Of a stretch of 64,000 nucleotides of DNA, positions 45,359-54,158 are shown piece after piece (within the stretch, counting starts at the first letter, position 1; the number at the start of each line of letters is the position of its first letter). A model generated the notes under the pieces. It was given only the letters and a program-made list of their open reading frames with translations. It did no database searches and was not told the DNA's origin. The translations under genes were made by a program, and so were the position numbers. The stretch is from Rhizobium sp. L51/94 (lineage in GTDB: Bacteria > Pseudomonadota > Alphaproteobacteria > Rhizobiales > Rhizobiaceae): contig NZ_CP072141.1 in assembly GCF_019355555.1 (NCBI RefSeq), forward strand, positions 1,544,001-1,608,000, read 5' to 3'.

Positions 45359-46258
45359 ATGGATATCAAGCGTATGGATCTCAACCTGCTCGTCAGCCTG
45401 GAAGCTTTGCTGATCGAGCGAAATGTCACGAAGGCTGCGAAAAGGCTGAATTTAAGTCAGCCAGCGCTCAGCGCGCAGCTGAACCGCCTCCGCGATGTCT
45501 TCGATGATCCGTTGCTCGTTCCGGGACATCGTGGAATGATCCCGACCGCGAAGGCGTTCGAATTGCTGGAGCCATTGCGCGCGGCGCTGGAACAGCTGCG
45601 CAGCACTCTTGATAGTCACAAGAGCTTCGCACCCATGAGTGCCGAACTCGTTGTCTCCATCGCATGCACCGATTATGTCGAGGCGGCGGTCGTTCTTCCC
45701 CTCATATTGGCGTTGCGTGAGAAGGCCCCAGGCGTACGGATCGCCGTGCATCGGCTAAACCCGCCGAGACTGGACCAGCAGCTTTCGGATGGCAATGTCG
45801 ATCTGGCGATCGCCACGCCCGATGGCAGCCAGCCGCACCTGCGCACGCGGCATCTGTTCGAGGAAACCTACGTCCTCATAGGTCGAGAAGGCCATCCGCA
45901 TCTCAGGAACAGCCTTACTGCCGAAGGGTTTGCCGAGCTGGAGCAACTGATCGTTTCGCCGTCCGGCGGCGCATTCACAACCCCTGTTGATGCAACGCTC
46001 GGGGCGTTTGGTCGTCAACGCAAGATCGTCGCCTCGGCAGCGTCTTTCCTTGTCGTCCCGGAGATCGTCGCTGCCAGCGACCTTGTCGCGCTGGTGCCGC
46101 GCCGCTTGCTGCAGCGTCGGCTCCCCCTGCTGACCATGATCGACGTTCCATGGCTATATGAACATTTTACAGTGGAGCTGGTATGGCACGATCGTACCCA
46201 TGGGCACCCCGGCCACCATTGGATCCGTCAACTGATCTACGATCTCATGGTCGATTGA
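45359..46258 (+). CDS. LysR-family regulator (NodD/PcpR-like branch)
   Basis: 299 residues. [43 protein letters not shown], followed by a LysR effector domain. The MDLNLL..LEALL start and RLRDVFDDPLLVP pattern place it with the NodD/LinR-type subgroup that responds to aromatic compounds; it is not a nod regulator by context. Divergent from the broken nmrA gene with a 98-base spacer. Confidence 0.9.
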   Translation: MDIKRMDLNLLVSLEALLIERNVTKAAKRLNLSQPALSAQLNRLRDVFDDPLLVPGHRGMIPTAKAFELLEPLRAALEQLRSTLDSHKSFAPMSAELVVSIACTDYVEAAVVLPLILALREKAPGVRIAVHRLNPPRLDQQLSDGNVDLAIATPDGSQPHLRTRHLFEETYVLIGREGHPHLRNSLTAEGFAELEQLIVSPSGGAFTTPVDATLGAFGRQRKIVASAASFLVVPEIVAASDLVALVPRRLLQRRLPLLTMIDVPWLYEHFTVELVWHDRTHGHPGHHWIRQLIYDLMVD

Positions 46259-46431
46259 ATCGAGAGTGCCAAGCAAGGCGATTGGCGGAGGACACGTATG
46301 GTTTGGAAAATAAACCGCCGTTTTCCGTACGACGAAACTGATGTCATCTGTGACAAAAGCGATGACCCGACATTTCAGCGAGAGGGCCGGACACGAATGC
46401 CCAACCCTCTTAAATCCGCGCCAGTTGGCAA

Positions 46432-47112
46432 TCAGCCGCCGAAGCCGCCGAAGAGGGTGCGGAGCACGTCCATGCCGTGATCCTTGTAGCTGACTTCGCC
46501 CTGCTTGTTGCCGGGGCCGACGACGATGACCTTGGTGCCGACGGGCACGTGGTCGTAGAGATCGGCGACATCGGCGTTCATCATGCGGATGCAACCCGAC
46601 GACAGGTTGAGGCCGATGGTCCAGGGCTGGTTGGTGCCGTGGATGCGGAAAATCGTGTCGTGGCCGTTCTGGTAGAGATACATGGCGCGGGCGCCGAGCG
46701 GGTTGGCTTCGCCGCCTGGCACGGAGGCCGGCAGCGGATGGCCTTCCCGGGCTTCGCGCACGCGCATTTCCGCCGGTGGCGTCCAGACCGGCCATTCCGC
46801 CTTGCGGCCGACCGTGACGATCCCCGACCAGCCGAAGCCGTCACGACCGACGCCGATGCCGTAGCGCGTGGCGCGGTTGTTGCCTTCGACGAGATAGAGG
46901 AACTTGTTGTTGGTATCGACGATGATCGTGCCGGGCGCCTCATTGGTGACGAGACGGACGAGACGCTTGTGGAATTCCGCAGGCACGGTCCGGTTCGGTT
47001 TGATATTGCGAACCGCGTCGTTGGCCGTCGTCATCGGGGCGGCCGTCGTCACAGCGATCATGGACGTCAGCGCAATCGCTGTTGCGGCCATCAGCCGAAT
47101 AACTTGCTTCAT
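46432..47112 (-). CDS. L,D-transpeptidase (YkuD/ErfK domain)
   Basis: 226 residues: signal peptide (MKQVIRLMAATAIALTSMIAVTTAA), then a YkuD domain with catalytic His and Cys in RIHGTNQPWTIGLNLSSGCIRM, the HXGTN..SXGCIR motif. It makes 3-3 peptidoglycan cross-links or attaches proteins to peptidoglycan in the periplasm. Agrobacterium relies on many such enzymes for polar growth, so a second copy directly downstream is expected. Start ATG 47112 opens the signal peptide. Confidence 0.92.
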   Translation of the reverse strand: MKQVIRLMAATAIALTSMIAVTTAAPMTTANDAVRNIKPNRTVPAEFHKRLVRLVTNEAPGTIIVDTNNKFLYLVEGNNRATRYGIGVGRDGFGWSGIVTVGRKAEWPVWTPPAEMRVREAREGHPLPASVPGGEANPLGARAMYLYQNGHDTIFRIHGTNQPWTIGLNLSSGCIRMMNADVADLYDHVPVGTKVIVVGPGNKQGEVSYKDHGMDVLRTLFGGFGG

Positions 47113-47247
47113 CCTGGAGTTCCTCTGGTGCAAAGATCGAGAGGCTAATCAAACCGATTAGAATTTCAAGATCTACAGCATCAGCAGAGGCATTTTTGGG
47201 TAGCGTCGAGCCGTCATCCGATCAGCTCGTCGCCACCCATGGTAAAA

Positions 47248-48000
47248 TTACATCACTATGACGCGGGTGCCGACCTTCACCCGGTCGAAAAGATCGCTGA
47301 CATCCTCGTTGCGCAGGCGGATACAGCCGGACGAAACGGCGCTGCCGATGGTCCAGGGCGCGTTCGTGCCGTGGATGCGGTAAAGCGTCGATCCGAGATA
47401 CATGGCGCGGGCGCCGAGCGGGTTGCCGGTGCCGCCTTCCATGTGGACCGGCAGGTAGTGCCCCTTGGCAGCTTCGCGCGCAATCATTTCCGAAGGCGGT
47501 GTCCAGCCAGGCCACTCTTCCTTGCGGGTGATGGTGTGGGCGCCGGCCCATTCGAAGCCGGGCTTGCCGACGCCGACGCCGTAGCGCCTGGCCTTGCCGC
47601 CGCCTGTCACCAGATAGAGGAAGCGGTTGTCGGTATCGATGACGATCGTGCCCGGCCGTTCCTTGGTCTGGTAGTCCACCATCTGCGGCAGATACTGCGG
47701 GTCGAGTGTCGAGCGGATGACAGGCATGCCGGGTCGCACGTTGGCAACCGTTTGTACGGGTCTGCCGCCGAACAGCGGACGCGAAGCCCGCTGCTGGAAT
47801 AGCCCGCGCGGCTGGACCGGAACCGGGCGGGGGTACACAACCGGCTGGACGGAGGCGCCGCCGAGCTGCGTCACCCACGGGGCCGTGAGGTCGGCGCTGA
47901 CGATGACCGGCGGGCGTATCTGGTAACGGTCGGTGGCGAGGGCAGGGGCGGCAAAGGCGGCGACGAGGCCGGCCGCAAGCAAAATAGACTGTTTCATCAT
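47248..48000 (-). CDS. L,D-transpeptidase (YkuD/ErfK domain)
   Basis: 250 residues. Signal peptide MMKQSILLAAGLVAAFAAPALA, a proline-rich segment (QPVVYPRPVPVQPRG) and a YkuD domain ending RIHGTNAPWTIGSAVSSGCIRL, with catalytic Cys in SSGCIR. It shares the FLYLV, VGKPGFEWAG and PGWTPPSEMI segments with the paralogue at 46432, so the two are a tandem duplication, diverged mostly in the N-terminal half. Two adjacent ATGs (48000, 47997) are possible starts. Confidence 0.92.
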   Translation of the reverse strand: MMKQSILLAAGLVAAFAAPALATDRYQIRPPVIVSADLTAPWVTQLGGASVQPVVYPRPVPVQPRGLFQQRASRPLFGGRPVQTVANVRPGMPVIRSTLDPQYLPQMVDYQTKERPGTIVIDTDNRFLYLVTGGGKARRYGVGVGKPGFEWAGAHTITRKEEWPGWTPPSEMIAREAAKGHYLPVHMEGGTGNPLGARAMYLGSTLYRIHGTNAPWTIGSAVSSGCIRLRNEDVSDLFDRVKVGTRVIVM

Positions 48001-48201
48001 CGGACGGACTCTCTACAATGGACCGAAGATCGGGCGTTCTGGCGCTCGGTTCGGAAAACATCGTGACATTGCCCTGCCCATGAATGGTAAACGGCGGTTC
48101 ATGAAAACGCCGGCAGACATGTAAACCTTTCGTCAGGGTTAACCATCGGTTTGGAAAGACGGTTTGCAAATGGTAAAGCACCGAACGAATTGGGAAGCCT
48201 G

Positions 48202-48831
48202 ATGACTGCAACAGGATTAATCATCGGCGACGACGGCCGGGAACGCTGTTTCTGGCACGCAAACCTGCCCGACTATCTGCGCTATCACGACGAGGAGTGG
48301 GGGCGTCCCGTCACCGATGATATAAGGCTGTTCGAGAAGATCTGCCTCGAGGGTTTTCAGTCCGGCCTGTCCTGGCTGACCATCCTGCGCAAGCGCGACA
48401 ACTTTCGCAGCGCCTTTGCCGGGTTCGATTTTCACAGGGTTGCCGTCTTCGGAGAGGCCGACATCGAGCGTTGCGTCGCCGATGCCGGCATCATCCGCCA
48501 TCGCGGCAAGATCGTCTCGACGATCAACAACGCTCGTCGTGCCATCGAGCTGAAGGAGGAGTTCGGGTCGCTCGCCCGCTATTTCTGGAGCCACGAGCCG
48601 AGGCCCGACGAACGACCCGCAGTTGTCGACCGCGCAAGCCTTTCGGCCAATCCGACGACGCCCACCTCGGTGCGTTTATCCAAGGACCTGAAGAAACGTG
48701 GCTGGACTTTTGTCGGCCCAACGACAATCTATGCCTTCATGCAGGCCATGGGTCTGGTCAACGATCATCTCGAGGGCTGCTATTGCCGGGACAGTGTGGA
48801 AAAGATGCGCAACGACCTGGTGCGGCCGTGA
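48202..48831 (+). CDS. tag: DNA-3-methyladenine glycosylase I
   Basis: 209 residues. Tag removes 3-methyladenine from alkylated DNA, creating an abasic site. Family motifs: RCFWHANLPDYLRYHDEEWGRP (the Cys and WxxxxxYxxYHDxEWG), GFQSGLSWLTILRKR, the zinc-binding residues His/Cys at the end (VNDHLEGCYCR with two cysteines). ATG 48202 with GGAAG is used; ATG 48151 adds an unconserved tail. The next gene starts inside its stop (GTGA). Confidence 0.95.
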   Translation: MTATGLIIGDDGRERCFWHANLPDYLRYHDEEWGRPVTDDIRLFEKICLEGFQSGLSWLTILRKRDNFRSAFAGFDFHRVAVFGEADIERCVADAGIIRHRGKIVSTINNARRAIELKEEFGSLARYFWSHEPRPDERPAVVDRASLSANPTTPTSVRLSKDLKKRGWTFVGPTTIYAFMQAMGLVNDHLEGCYCRDSVEKMRNDLVRP

Positions 48832-49394
48832 GAAGGTTCTGCTTGTCGCTCGGCCTTGGGCTCGCCGCAACCGGTCTTGGCCCCGTGGCCCACGCCGAGG
48901 ATGCCAGGGCGCCGCAATTGCAGATGCCGGAGTTGGACCGAGGCGAGGAGCTTGAAAAGCTCGGCTTTCCCGCCGTCACCGAGAAGCTCACCGGCTGGAC
49001 CAAATTCGGCAAAGGCAAGGTCTACACCCTGCCGATCAAGGCCGGCCAGCATTTGAAGATCACTTTTGCGTCGAAGAGCCAGTATGCCTTCATGGCCATA
49101 TTCGACCTGACCTCAAGCGCCGACGAAGCCTTTTTTGGCACCGATGAGGACGGCATGACCGCCGATGTTACCGTCAGTGCCGATACGACCTGGTTCATCA
49201 AGCCGTACTATTCCCGCGTCACCCGGCGGCGGGGCCTCGGCGCACCCTATTCCATCCTCATCGAGCCGCTGCCATCGGGCCTGCCGCAGCAATCGGCTCC
49301 GGCTGGCGATGCGGACAAGGCGCCCTCCCTGTTTCCGCCAAAACCCGGCACGCCGGCGCCCGCAGCCAACAAACCGTCCCTGTTCCGGCCCTAG
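48828..49394 (+). CDS. exported protein of unknown function
   Basis: 188 residues from GTG 48828, overlapping the tag stop by four bases. A signal peptide (RRFCLSLGLGLAATGLGPVAHA) is followed by a beta-rich domain (LPIKAGQHLKITFASKSQYAFMAIFDL, TTWFIKPYYSRVTRRRG) and a proline-rich tail (PSLFPPKPGTPAPAANKPSLF). The layout suggests a periplasmic or surface beta-sandwich. I do not recognise the family. Overlap suggests coupled translation with tag, an odd functional pairing. Confidence 0.72.
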   Translation: MRRFCLSLGLGLAATGLGPVAHAEDARAPQLQMPELDRGEELEKLGFPAVTEKLTGWTKFGKGKVYTLPIKAGQHLKITFASKSQYAFMAIFDLTSSADEAFFGTDEDGMTADVTVSADTTWFIKPYYSRVTRRRGLGAPYSILIEPLPSGLPQQSAPAGDADKAPSLFPPKPGTPAPAANKPSLFRP

Positions 49395-49407
49395 AGAATC
49401 CGGGGCC

Positions 49408-50124
49408 TCAGGCGGCAGACAGCTTTGCGATCAACGCTCCGAGCTCGCCCAGATGCTCTATCTTGTGGAAGCGCGGTGCATCCTTCGGTTCATCGACATG
49501 TTCGTAGACCCAGGTCAGCGCGTGCGGCACGAAGACACCGTAGCTGCCGGCAGCGATGGCCGGCACGATGTCCGATTTCAATGAGTTGCCGACCATCATC
49601 GCCCGCTCCGGCCCATCGCCGACCTTTGCGAAGATCCGGCGATAGGTGGTCGCCGTCTTGTCCGAGACGATCTCGACGGCGTCGAAGAAATCGCCAAGAC
49701 CGGATTGCGCCAGCTTGCGCTCCTGGTCGAACAGGTCGCCCTTGGTGATCAGCACCAGCAGGTAGTGTCCGGCCAGCGCTTCCAAGGTTTCGCGCGCATG
49801 CGGCAGCGTTTCCACCGGGTGCGACAGCAGGTCCCGACCGATGTCGAGGATCTCGGCGACAACCCTCGCCGGAACAGTGCCTTCGGTGATCTCGATGGCC
49901 GTCTCGATCATCGACAGGGTGAAACCCTTGATGCCGAACCCGTAATGGGCAAGGTTGCGGCGCTCGGCGGCAAGCAGCCGCTCCGACACCCTGTCTCCCT
50001 CGGCGTAGTCGGCGAGCAATTCGGTAAAATGCTTTTCGGTCAGCTGGTAGAAGTGTTCGTTCTGCCAGAGCGTATCGTCGGCATCGAAGCCGATGGTGGT
50101 CAGCGGACGCACGGTCATAGCCAT
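49408..50124 (-). CDS. HAD-superfamily hydrolase
   Basis: 238 residues. Motif I is GFDADDTLW (DXD nucleophile), motif II LVLITKGD, motif III Lys in SDKTATTY and motif IV MMVGNSLKSDIVPAIAAG, the complete HAD phosphatase site. It is of the YjjG/pyrimidine-nucleotidase-like subgroup in size. Substrate unknown; small phosphorylated metabolites are likely. Convergent to the tag-linked gene. Confidence 0.88.
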   Translation of the reverse strand: MAMTVRPLTTIGFDADDTLWQNEHFYQLTEKHFTELLADYAEGDRVSERLLAAERRNLAHYGFGIKGFTLSMIETAIEITEGTVPARVVAEILDIGRDLLSHPVETLPHARETLEALAGHYLLVLITKGDLFDQERKLAQSGLGDFFDAVEIVSDKTATTYRRIFAKVGDGPERAMMVGNSLKSDIVPAIAAGSYGVFVPHALTWVYEHVDEPKDAPRFHKIEHLGELGALIAKLSAA

Positions 50125-50351
50125 CTTCCTCGTCGGTTCTTCGGGCAGACTTTATCCCTTCCGGCAAGCGAGACAAGCATCCTCGAAGACATCACGGCTG
50201 CGTGAAACCGGTACATCGTATCGTTGAAGTCGGGGCTCCCCGCGTTATCTTGGGGTAGCGGCAAGGCCTGCAGGCGATCCGCTTGCGAGTGGACAGCAGC
50301 GTCGAAACGTCTGCGGAGTGTCCAATTGCGGCCGAACGAAAGGAATTTCAA

Positions 50352-51401
50352 ATGCGCTACAATCAGCTTGGCAACACCGGCATGTTCGTCTCCGAACTCT
50401 GCCTGGGTACCATGACCTTTGGCGAGGCCGGCGGCGGCAGCACCTGGGGTGCAATCGCCGACGTCGACCAGGATGCAGCCGACAAGATCGTCGAAAAATC
50501 GCTCGCAGCCGGCGTCAACTTCATCGATACCGCCGACGTCTATTCCTTCGGCGTTTCCGAGACGATCCTCGGTCAGGCGCTGCAGAACCTCGAAGTGCCG
50601 CGCAAGGACGTGGTTATCGCCACCAAGGTCTTCGGACCCATGGGCGAAAAGCCCAACGATCGTGGCGCCTCGCGCGGCCACATAATGGATTCCGTCGAGG
50701 CCAGCCTCGAACGGCTGCAGGTCGATCATATCGATCTTTACCAGATCCACGCGACCGACTCGGTGACCCCGATCGAAGAGACGCTGCGTGCCTTCGACGA
50801 TCTCGTCTCCGGCGGTCTGGTGCGCTACATCGGCGTATCGAACTGGCAGGCCTGGCGCATCGAAAAAGCGCTCGGCATCTCCGAGCGTCGCGGCTTTGCC
50901 CGCTTCGAGACGGTGCAGGCCTATTACTCCATCGCCGGCCGCGACATCGAGCGTGAGATCGTGCCGATGATGGCGGAAGAGAAAATGGGCCTGATGGTCT
51001 GGTCGCCGCTCGCCGGCGGGCTGCTATCCGGCAAGTACGGCCCGGGCGCACCCGGTAACGGCGAAGGTCGCCGCGCCAGCTTCGATTTCCCGCCAGTCGA
51101 TAAGGACCGCGCCTGGGCCTGCGTCGCCGCCATGCGTGAAGTCGCTGCCAAGCACGATGCCAGCGTTGCCGAAGTGGCGCTTGCCTGGATCCTCGCAAAA
51201 CCTTTCGTCACCAGCGTCATCATCGGTGCCAAGCGGGTCGAACAACTCGACCAGAACCTCAGCGCCGTCGATCTCAGGCTTGATGCCGAAGATATGGCAA
51301 GGCTCGACGAGATCAGCGCACTCGATGCCGAGTATCCGGGCTGGATGATGCCGCGCCAGAACGCCGCTCGCCGTCCCCAGCCTTTCGACCCGAAGGCCTG
51401 A
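50352..51401 (+). CDS. aldo/keto reductase
   Basis: 349 residues in a TIM-barrel with the tetrad Asp/Tyr/Lys/His: FIDTADVYSFG (Asp, Tyr), VVIATKVFGPMG (Lys) and YQIHATDSVT (His). NADPH-binding comes in the C-terminal VIIGAKRVEQLDQNL. It most resembles YghZ/Tas-like AKRs that reduce aldehydes such as methylglyoxal. ATG 50352 is used, preceded by GGAATTTCAA. A strong terminator follows. Confidence 0.93.
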   Translation: MRYNQLGNTGMFVSELCLGTMTFGEAGGGSTWGAIADVDQDAADKIVEKSLAAGVNFIDTADVYSFGVSETILGQALQNLEVPRKDVVIATKVFGPMGEKPNDRGASRGHIMDSVEASLERLQVDHIDLYQIHATDSVTPIEETLRAFDDLVSGGLVRYIGVSNWQAWRIEKALGISERRGFARFETVQAYYSIAGRDIEREIVPMMAEEKMGLMVWSPLAGGLLSGKYGPGAPGNGEGRRASFDFPPVDKDRAWACVAAMREVAAKHDASVAEVALAWILAKPFVTSVIIGAKRVEQLDQNLSAVDLRLDAEDMARLDEISALDAEYPGWMMPRQNAARRPQPFDPKA

Positions 51402-51417
51402 TCGCGTAGACTACGAA

Positions 51418-51445
51418 GCCGTCCCGCTCTGTCGGGGCGGCTTTT
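51418..51445 (+). terminator. hairpin terminator after the aldo/keto reductase
   Basis: GCCGTCCCG (51418-51426) pairs with CGGGGCGGC (51433-51441) with one G-U pair, followed by TTTT. It sits in the 47-base gap between two convergent genes. Confidence 0.75.
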
Positions 51446-51448
51446 CTC

Positions 51449-52078
51449 CTAAAGGAATGTTTCCGCAATCGGCTCCCAGCCATTCGGACCCGGACGAAAC
51501 TGCGGAATATGCGCGAGGCTTTGAACCAGGGCGCTGTCGGCGCCAAGCGTCTTCTGCCAGTCGCGGGCCTCGGTCAGGATCACGCCAACACCGACGACCT
51601 CGCCGCCCGCCTTGCGCACCAGTTCCATCGAGCCCTTCAGGCTGGAGCCGGATGCGACGACATCGTCTACCACCACGACGCGCTTGCCGGCCAGCAACGG
51701 AACCGCCTGCCGGTCGAGCAGCAGGCGCTGCTCGCCTTTGGAGGTGATCGATGTGATCGTCTGCACGAGCGCATCGCCAAGATGGATTTTCGGCGATTTC
51801 TGCAGGATGACGTAGCGATCAAGCCCCAGCGCCCGGCTGACCTCGATTGCAACCGGAATGCCGAGCGTGGCTGCCCCGACGATGACATCCGGCTTCAGCG
51901 GCGCCAGTTTGGCGGCCAGTTTTTCCCCGACATGTGCGCCGAACCTGACGCCGAGATCGATCACCATCATCAGCGAAATGCCAAAATCCGGTTTGATCGG
52001 GACGATGGGCAGATCGATTGGATAGCCGGCGACATCGACTGTCCAGTACTGGGTTTCGATGGCGGCGGGATCTGTCAT
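51449..52078 (-). CDS. phosphoribosyltransferase (adenine/xanthine PRT-like)
   Basis: 209 residues. The 5-phosphoribosyl-1-pyrophosphate binding motif VVVVDDVVASGSS is clear, with a preceding PDVIVGAATLGIPVAIEVSR of type I PRTases. Length exceeds adenine phosphoribosyltransferase (about 180) because of an extra 30-residue N-terminus. Base specificity is not determinable; it would salvage a purine base with PRPP. Confidence 0.85.
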   Translation of the reverse strand: MTDPAAIETQYWTVDVAGYPIDLPIVPIKPDFGISLMMVIDLGVRFGAHVGEKLAAKLAPLKPDVIVGAATLGIPVAIEVSRALGLDRYVILQKSPKIHLGDALVQTITSITSKGEQRLLLDRQAVPLLAGKRVVVVDDVVASGSSLKGSMELVRKAGGEVVGVGVILTEARDWQKTLGADSALVQSLAHIPQFRPGPNGWEPIAETFL

Positions 52079-52126
52079 GGGTCTGCCTCGGGAGGGGATG
52101 AAAGCTTGATTGCGCTGATGCCGGTC

Positions 52127-52489
52127 TTACTTGTCGTGCGCCTTCAGCCACGCTTCCATCTCCTTGATCTCCTTCTGCTGGGCCTCAATGACGCCTTTCG
52201 CCAGTTTGCGAAGTTCCGGATCCTTGCCGTATTGCAGTTCGACCTTCGCCATCTCGATCGCGCCCTGATGATGGGGGATCATGCCGCGCACGAAATCGGC
52301 GTCGGCATTGCCGCTGTAGGTCAGGCCCATGTCCTTGTGCATTTTCGCGTTGGCAGCCGCAAAGGCCTGGCTCGACGGGCTCTGGTCACCCATCGGCTTG
52401 CTCATATCCATCTTTGACATGTCTTCGGCAAAGGCGGTGCTGGAGGCAAAGGCGAGTACGGAGGCCAGGAAGATGGTTTTCGTGAGCAT
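52127..52489 (-). CDS. DUF305-family exported protein (CopM-like)
   Basis: 120 residues: signal peptide (through SSTAFAED), a Met-rich segment (MSKMDMSKPMGDQ) and the DUF305 core FVRGMIPHHQGAIEMAKVEL. DUF305 proteins bind copper or other metals in the periplasm through Met and His residues; the HHQGAI motif is intact. No copper efflux genes adjoin. ATG 52489 follows GAGGAATTCC. Confidence 0.88.
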   Translation of the reverse strand: MLTKTIFLASVLAFASSTAFAEDMSKMDMSKPMGDQSPSSQAFAAANAKMHKDMGLTYSGNADADFVRGMIPHHQGAIEMAKVELQYGKDPELRKLAKGVIEAQQKEIKEMEAWLKAHDK

Positions 52490-52537
52490 GGAATTCCTCG
52501 TTCGGGATGGGTCGAAATTCGCGTGAAATCAGACTGT

Positions 52538-52849
52538 TCAGATTTTGGCCGCCTTGCGCAACGCCTCGTTGATACGGCTCTGCCAGCCCTTGCCGGTGGC
52601 CTTGAAGGCATCGATGACATCGGGATCGAGCCGCAGCGAGATTTGCCGCTTCGGCGCCTCGACCGCCGGTCGCCCACGGGCCCGGCGAATGCTTTCCGCC
52701 AGATCCGGAAAAACGTCGGCAAACGGCCGGGCGTTCTTGAAGTCTTCTTCGGTCCATTCGGGATTTTCCGGATCCTCGGCAATCCCTCTTTGTATTCGTC
52801 GTTCTTCAGCGTCAGTGAGGATACGGCGTCCTTGATCGATATTGGTCAT
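52538..52849 (-). CDS. brnA: BrnA-family antitoxin
   Basis: 103 residues. The C-terminus has the ribbon-helix-helix-type DNA-binding segment KRQISLRLDPDVIDAFKATGKGWQSRINEALRKA, characteristic of BrnA. The N-terminus is acidic and wraps the toxin. ATG 52849 follows AAAGGAG and lies inside the end of brnT (38-base overlap). Antitoxin with operon repression is known for Brucella BrnTA; a single operon is seen here. Confidence 0.9.
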   Translation of the reverse strand: MTNIDQGRRILTDAEERRIQRGIAEDPENPEWTEEDFKNARPFADVFPDLAESIRRARGRPAVEAPKRQISLRLDPDVIDAFKATGKGWQSRINEALRKAAKI

Positions 52850-53090
52850 AAAGGCTCCTTTCCTTGCGACTGGCCGGCCTGAGCGAAATCAGCGATATTC
52901 CTTGATGCCCCAATCTCGCGAATATGACGGCAACCATGTCGTTGGCCAAAAGGCCGATCGCCTTCAGTCGTCCGTTTCGGGCATTGAGGATCATCGCCTC
53001 GGTGAAAAACTCCAATTCCAGGTCGCCGAAATCGAGATCATGCTTTTCGACGTTCTTCTCGCGCTTGCGCTCGTCCCACGTAATTTTCAT
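52812..53090 (-). CDS. brnT: BrnT-family RNase toxin
   Basis: 92 residues. MKITWDERKREKNVEKHDLDFGDLELEFF at the N-terminus and ISLISLRPASRKERSLYDQY at the C-terminus match BrnT, a RelE-fold ribonuclease that blocks translation. ATG 53090 is chosen; the frame extends upstream to 53243 without a plausible start. Toxin precedes antitoxin, as in Brucella brnTA. The upstream 67 bases are AT-rich and should hold the promoter and BrnA operator. Confidence 0.9.
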   Translation of the reverse strand: MKITWDERKREKNVEKHDLDFGDLELEFFTEAMILNARNGRLKAIGLLANDMVAVIFARLGHQGISLISLRPASRKERSLYDQYRSRTPYPH

Positions 53091-53158
53091 CGCAAGAATA
53101 CCCCCGAAGTGAATATTTGTCGATAATAAAAGTGCTACAATAAAACTTGGATTCTGCG

Positions 53159-53929
53159 CTATCGGCGCGACAGGCGGGCGGCGATCACCTGATGGACGAT
53201 CTGGTAGTCCCGGCTTTCCTCGCCGAGCGGCGCCACCGGCCATGTCCAGCGCTCGATGGCCTCGGGCGGTGCGATGCCGAGCAGCAGGTCTGCCTGCTCG
53301 TGGATCTTGCCTGTCCGGTCGATGACGGCGTAGGCGATATCGGTGACAAGGCAGCTGCGACAGGGCAGGACGGCGAGGTCGGCAAGATGTGCGCCGACGA
53401 GGCGTGCCGCCGCATCCGCCGGCATAATGCCTTTGCGGTCGTCGGATAGTCGCCGCTGGACGCCGCGGCCGATCTGCGACAGGAGATTGGCTGACACGAC
53501 GAGGTCGAGGTAGGGAACCTGCCGCAAAAAGCCGAGCGGTTCGAGGCCTTTCCCGGCGGTGAGCTGGTCATAGCCTGAGAGGTCGCGCTCGATCAGACGG
53601 ACGTTGCCGAGGCGCCGGGCCTTCAACCAGAGTCGCACCGATGCCAGATGCACGAGATCGACCAGCACGACCGTATCGAAAGCCTGGGCCAACTCGACAA
53701 TGGGTACATCACGCAGCAGTCCTGAACCGAGCACCACGGCGGTGCGCCGCTGGGTGAGGTCGGCCATCGCATCGAGCACGGCCTTCTGGCTGTGCCGCTC
53801 GTGCTCTGCCCAGGCCTGTCGGCAGCGTCCGGCCCGCGACCACAGGCTGACGGAAGAGCGGACGAACCGTCGAAACGGCTTGCCGGTGAGGGGTAGGGTG
53901 GCGAGTTGCTGGAGCGTTTCGGCAATCAT
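53159..53929 (-). CDS. uncharacterised protein with Rossmann/methyltransferase-like motifs
   Basis: 256 residues. TAVVLGSGLLRDVPIVELAQ then TVVLVDLVHLASVRLWL looks like motif I and the acidic ribose loop of SAM-dependent methyltransferases, and LDLVVSANLLSQIG like motif IV. A basic N-terminus has no signal peptide. I cannot name a family. Found next to brnTA on the same strand, but there is no overlap, so operon membership is open. Confidence 0.6.
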   Translation of the reverse strand: MIAETLQQLATLPLTGKPFRRFVRSSVSLWSRAGRCRQAWAEHERHSQKAVLDAMADLTQRRTAVVLGSGLLRDVPIVELAQAFDTVVLVDLVHLASVRLWLKARRLGNVRLIERDLSGYDQLTAGKGLEPLGFLRQVPYLDLVVSANLLSQIGRGVQRRLSDDRKGIMPADAAARLVGAHLADLAVLPCRSCLVTDIAYAVIDRTGKIHEQADLLLGIAPPEAIERWTWPVAPLGEESRDYQIVHQVIAARLSRR

Positions 53930-54158
53930 CGGCAGGAAGCGTCGGGCGAGGATGCGGCCAAAACCAGGATGACGGATTTTGCGGGTGGCGGCGTGGCGGT
54001 TTGCTGGAGCATCGATGTCGGCCTTCCCGGAAAGATATCGGCGAGGGTGGCATTTTTCCCCGGCAACCGCCAGCCGCCGAATTGCCGTTGCAACCCTTGC
54101 CGCAATCGGCCCGATCCGCTAGGAAACCGCCACTGTCACAGGACCGGAATGCAGCGCC

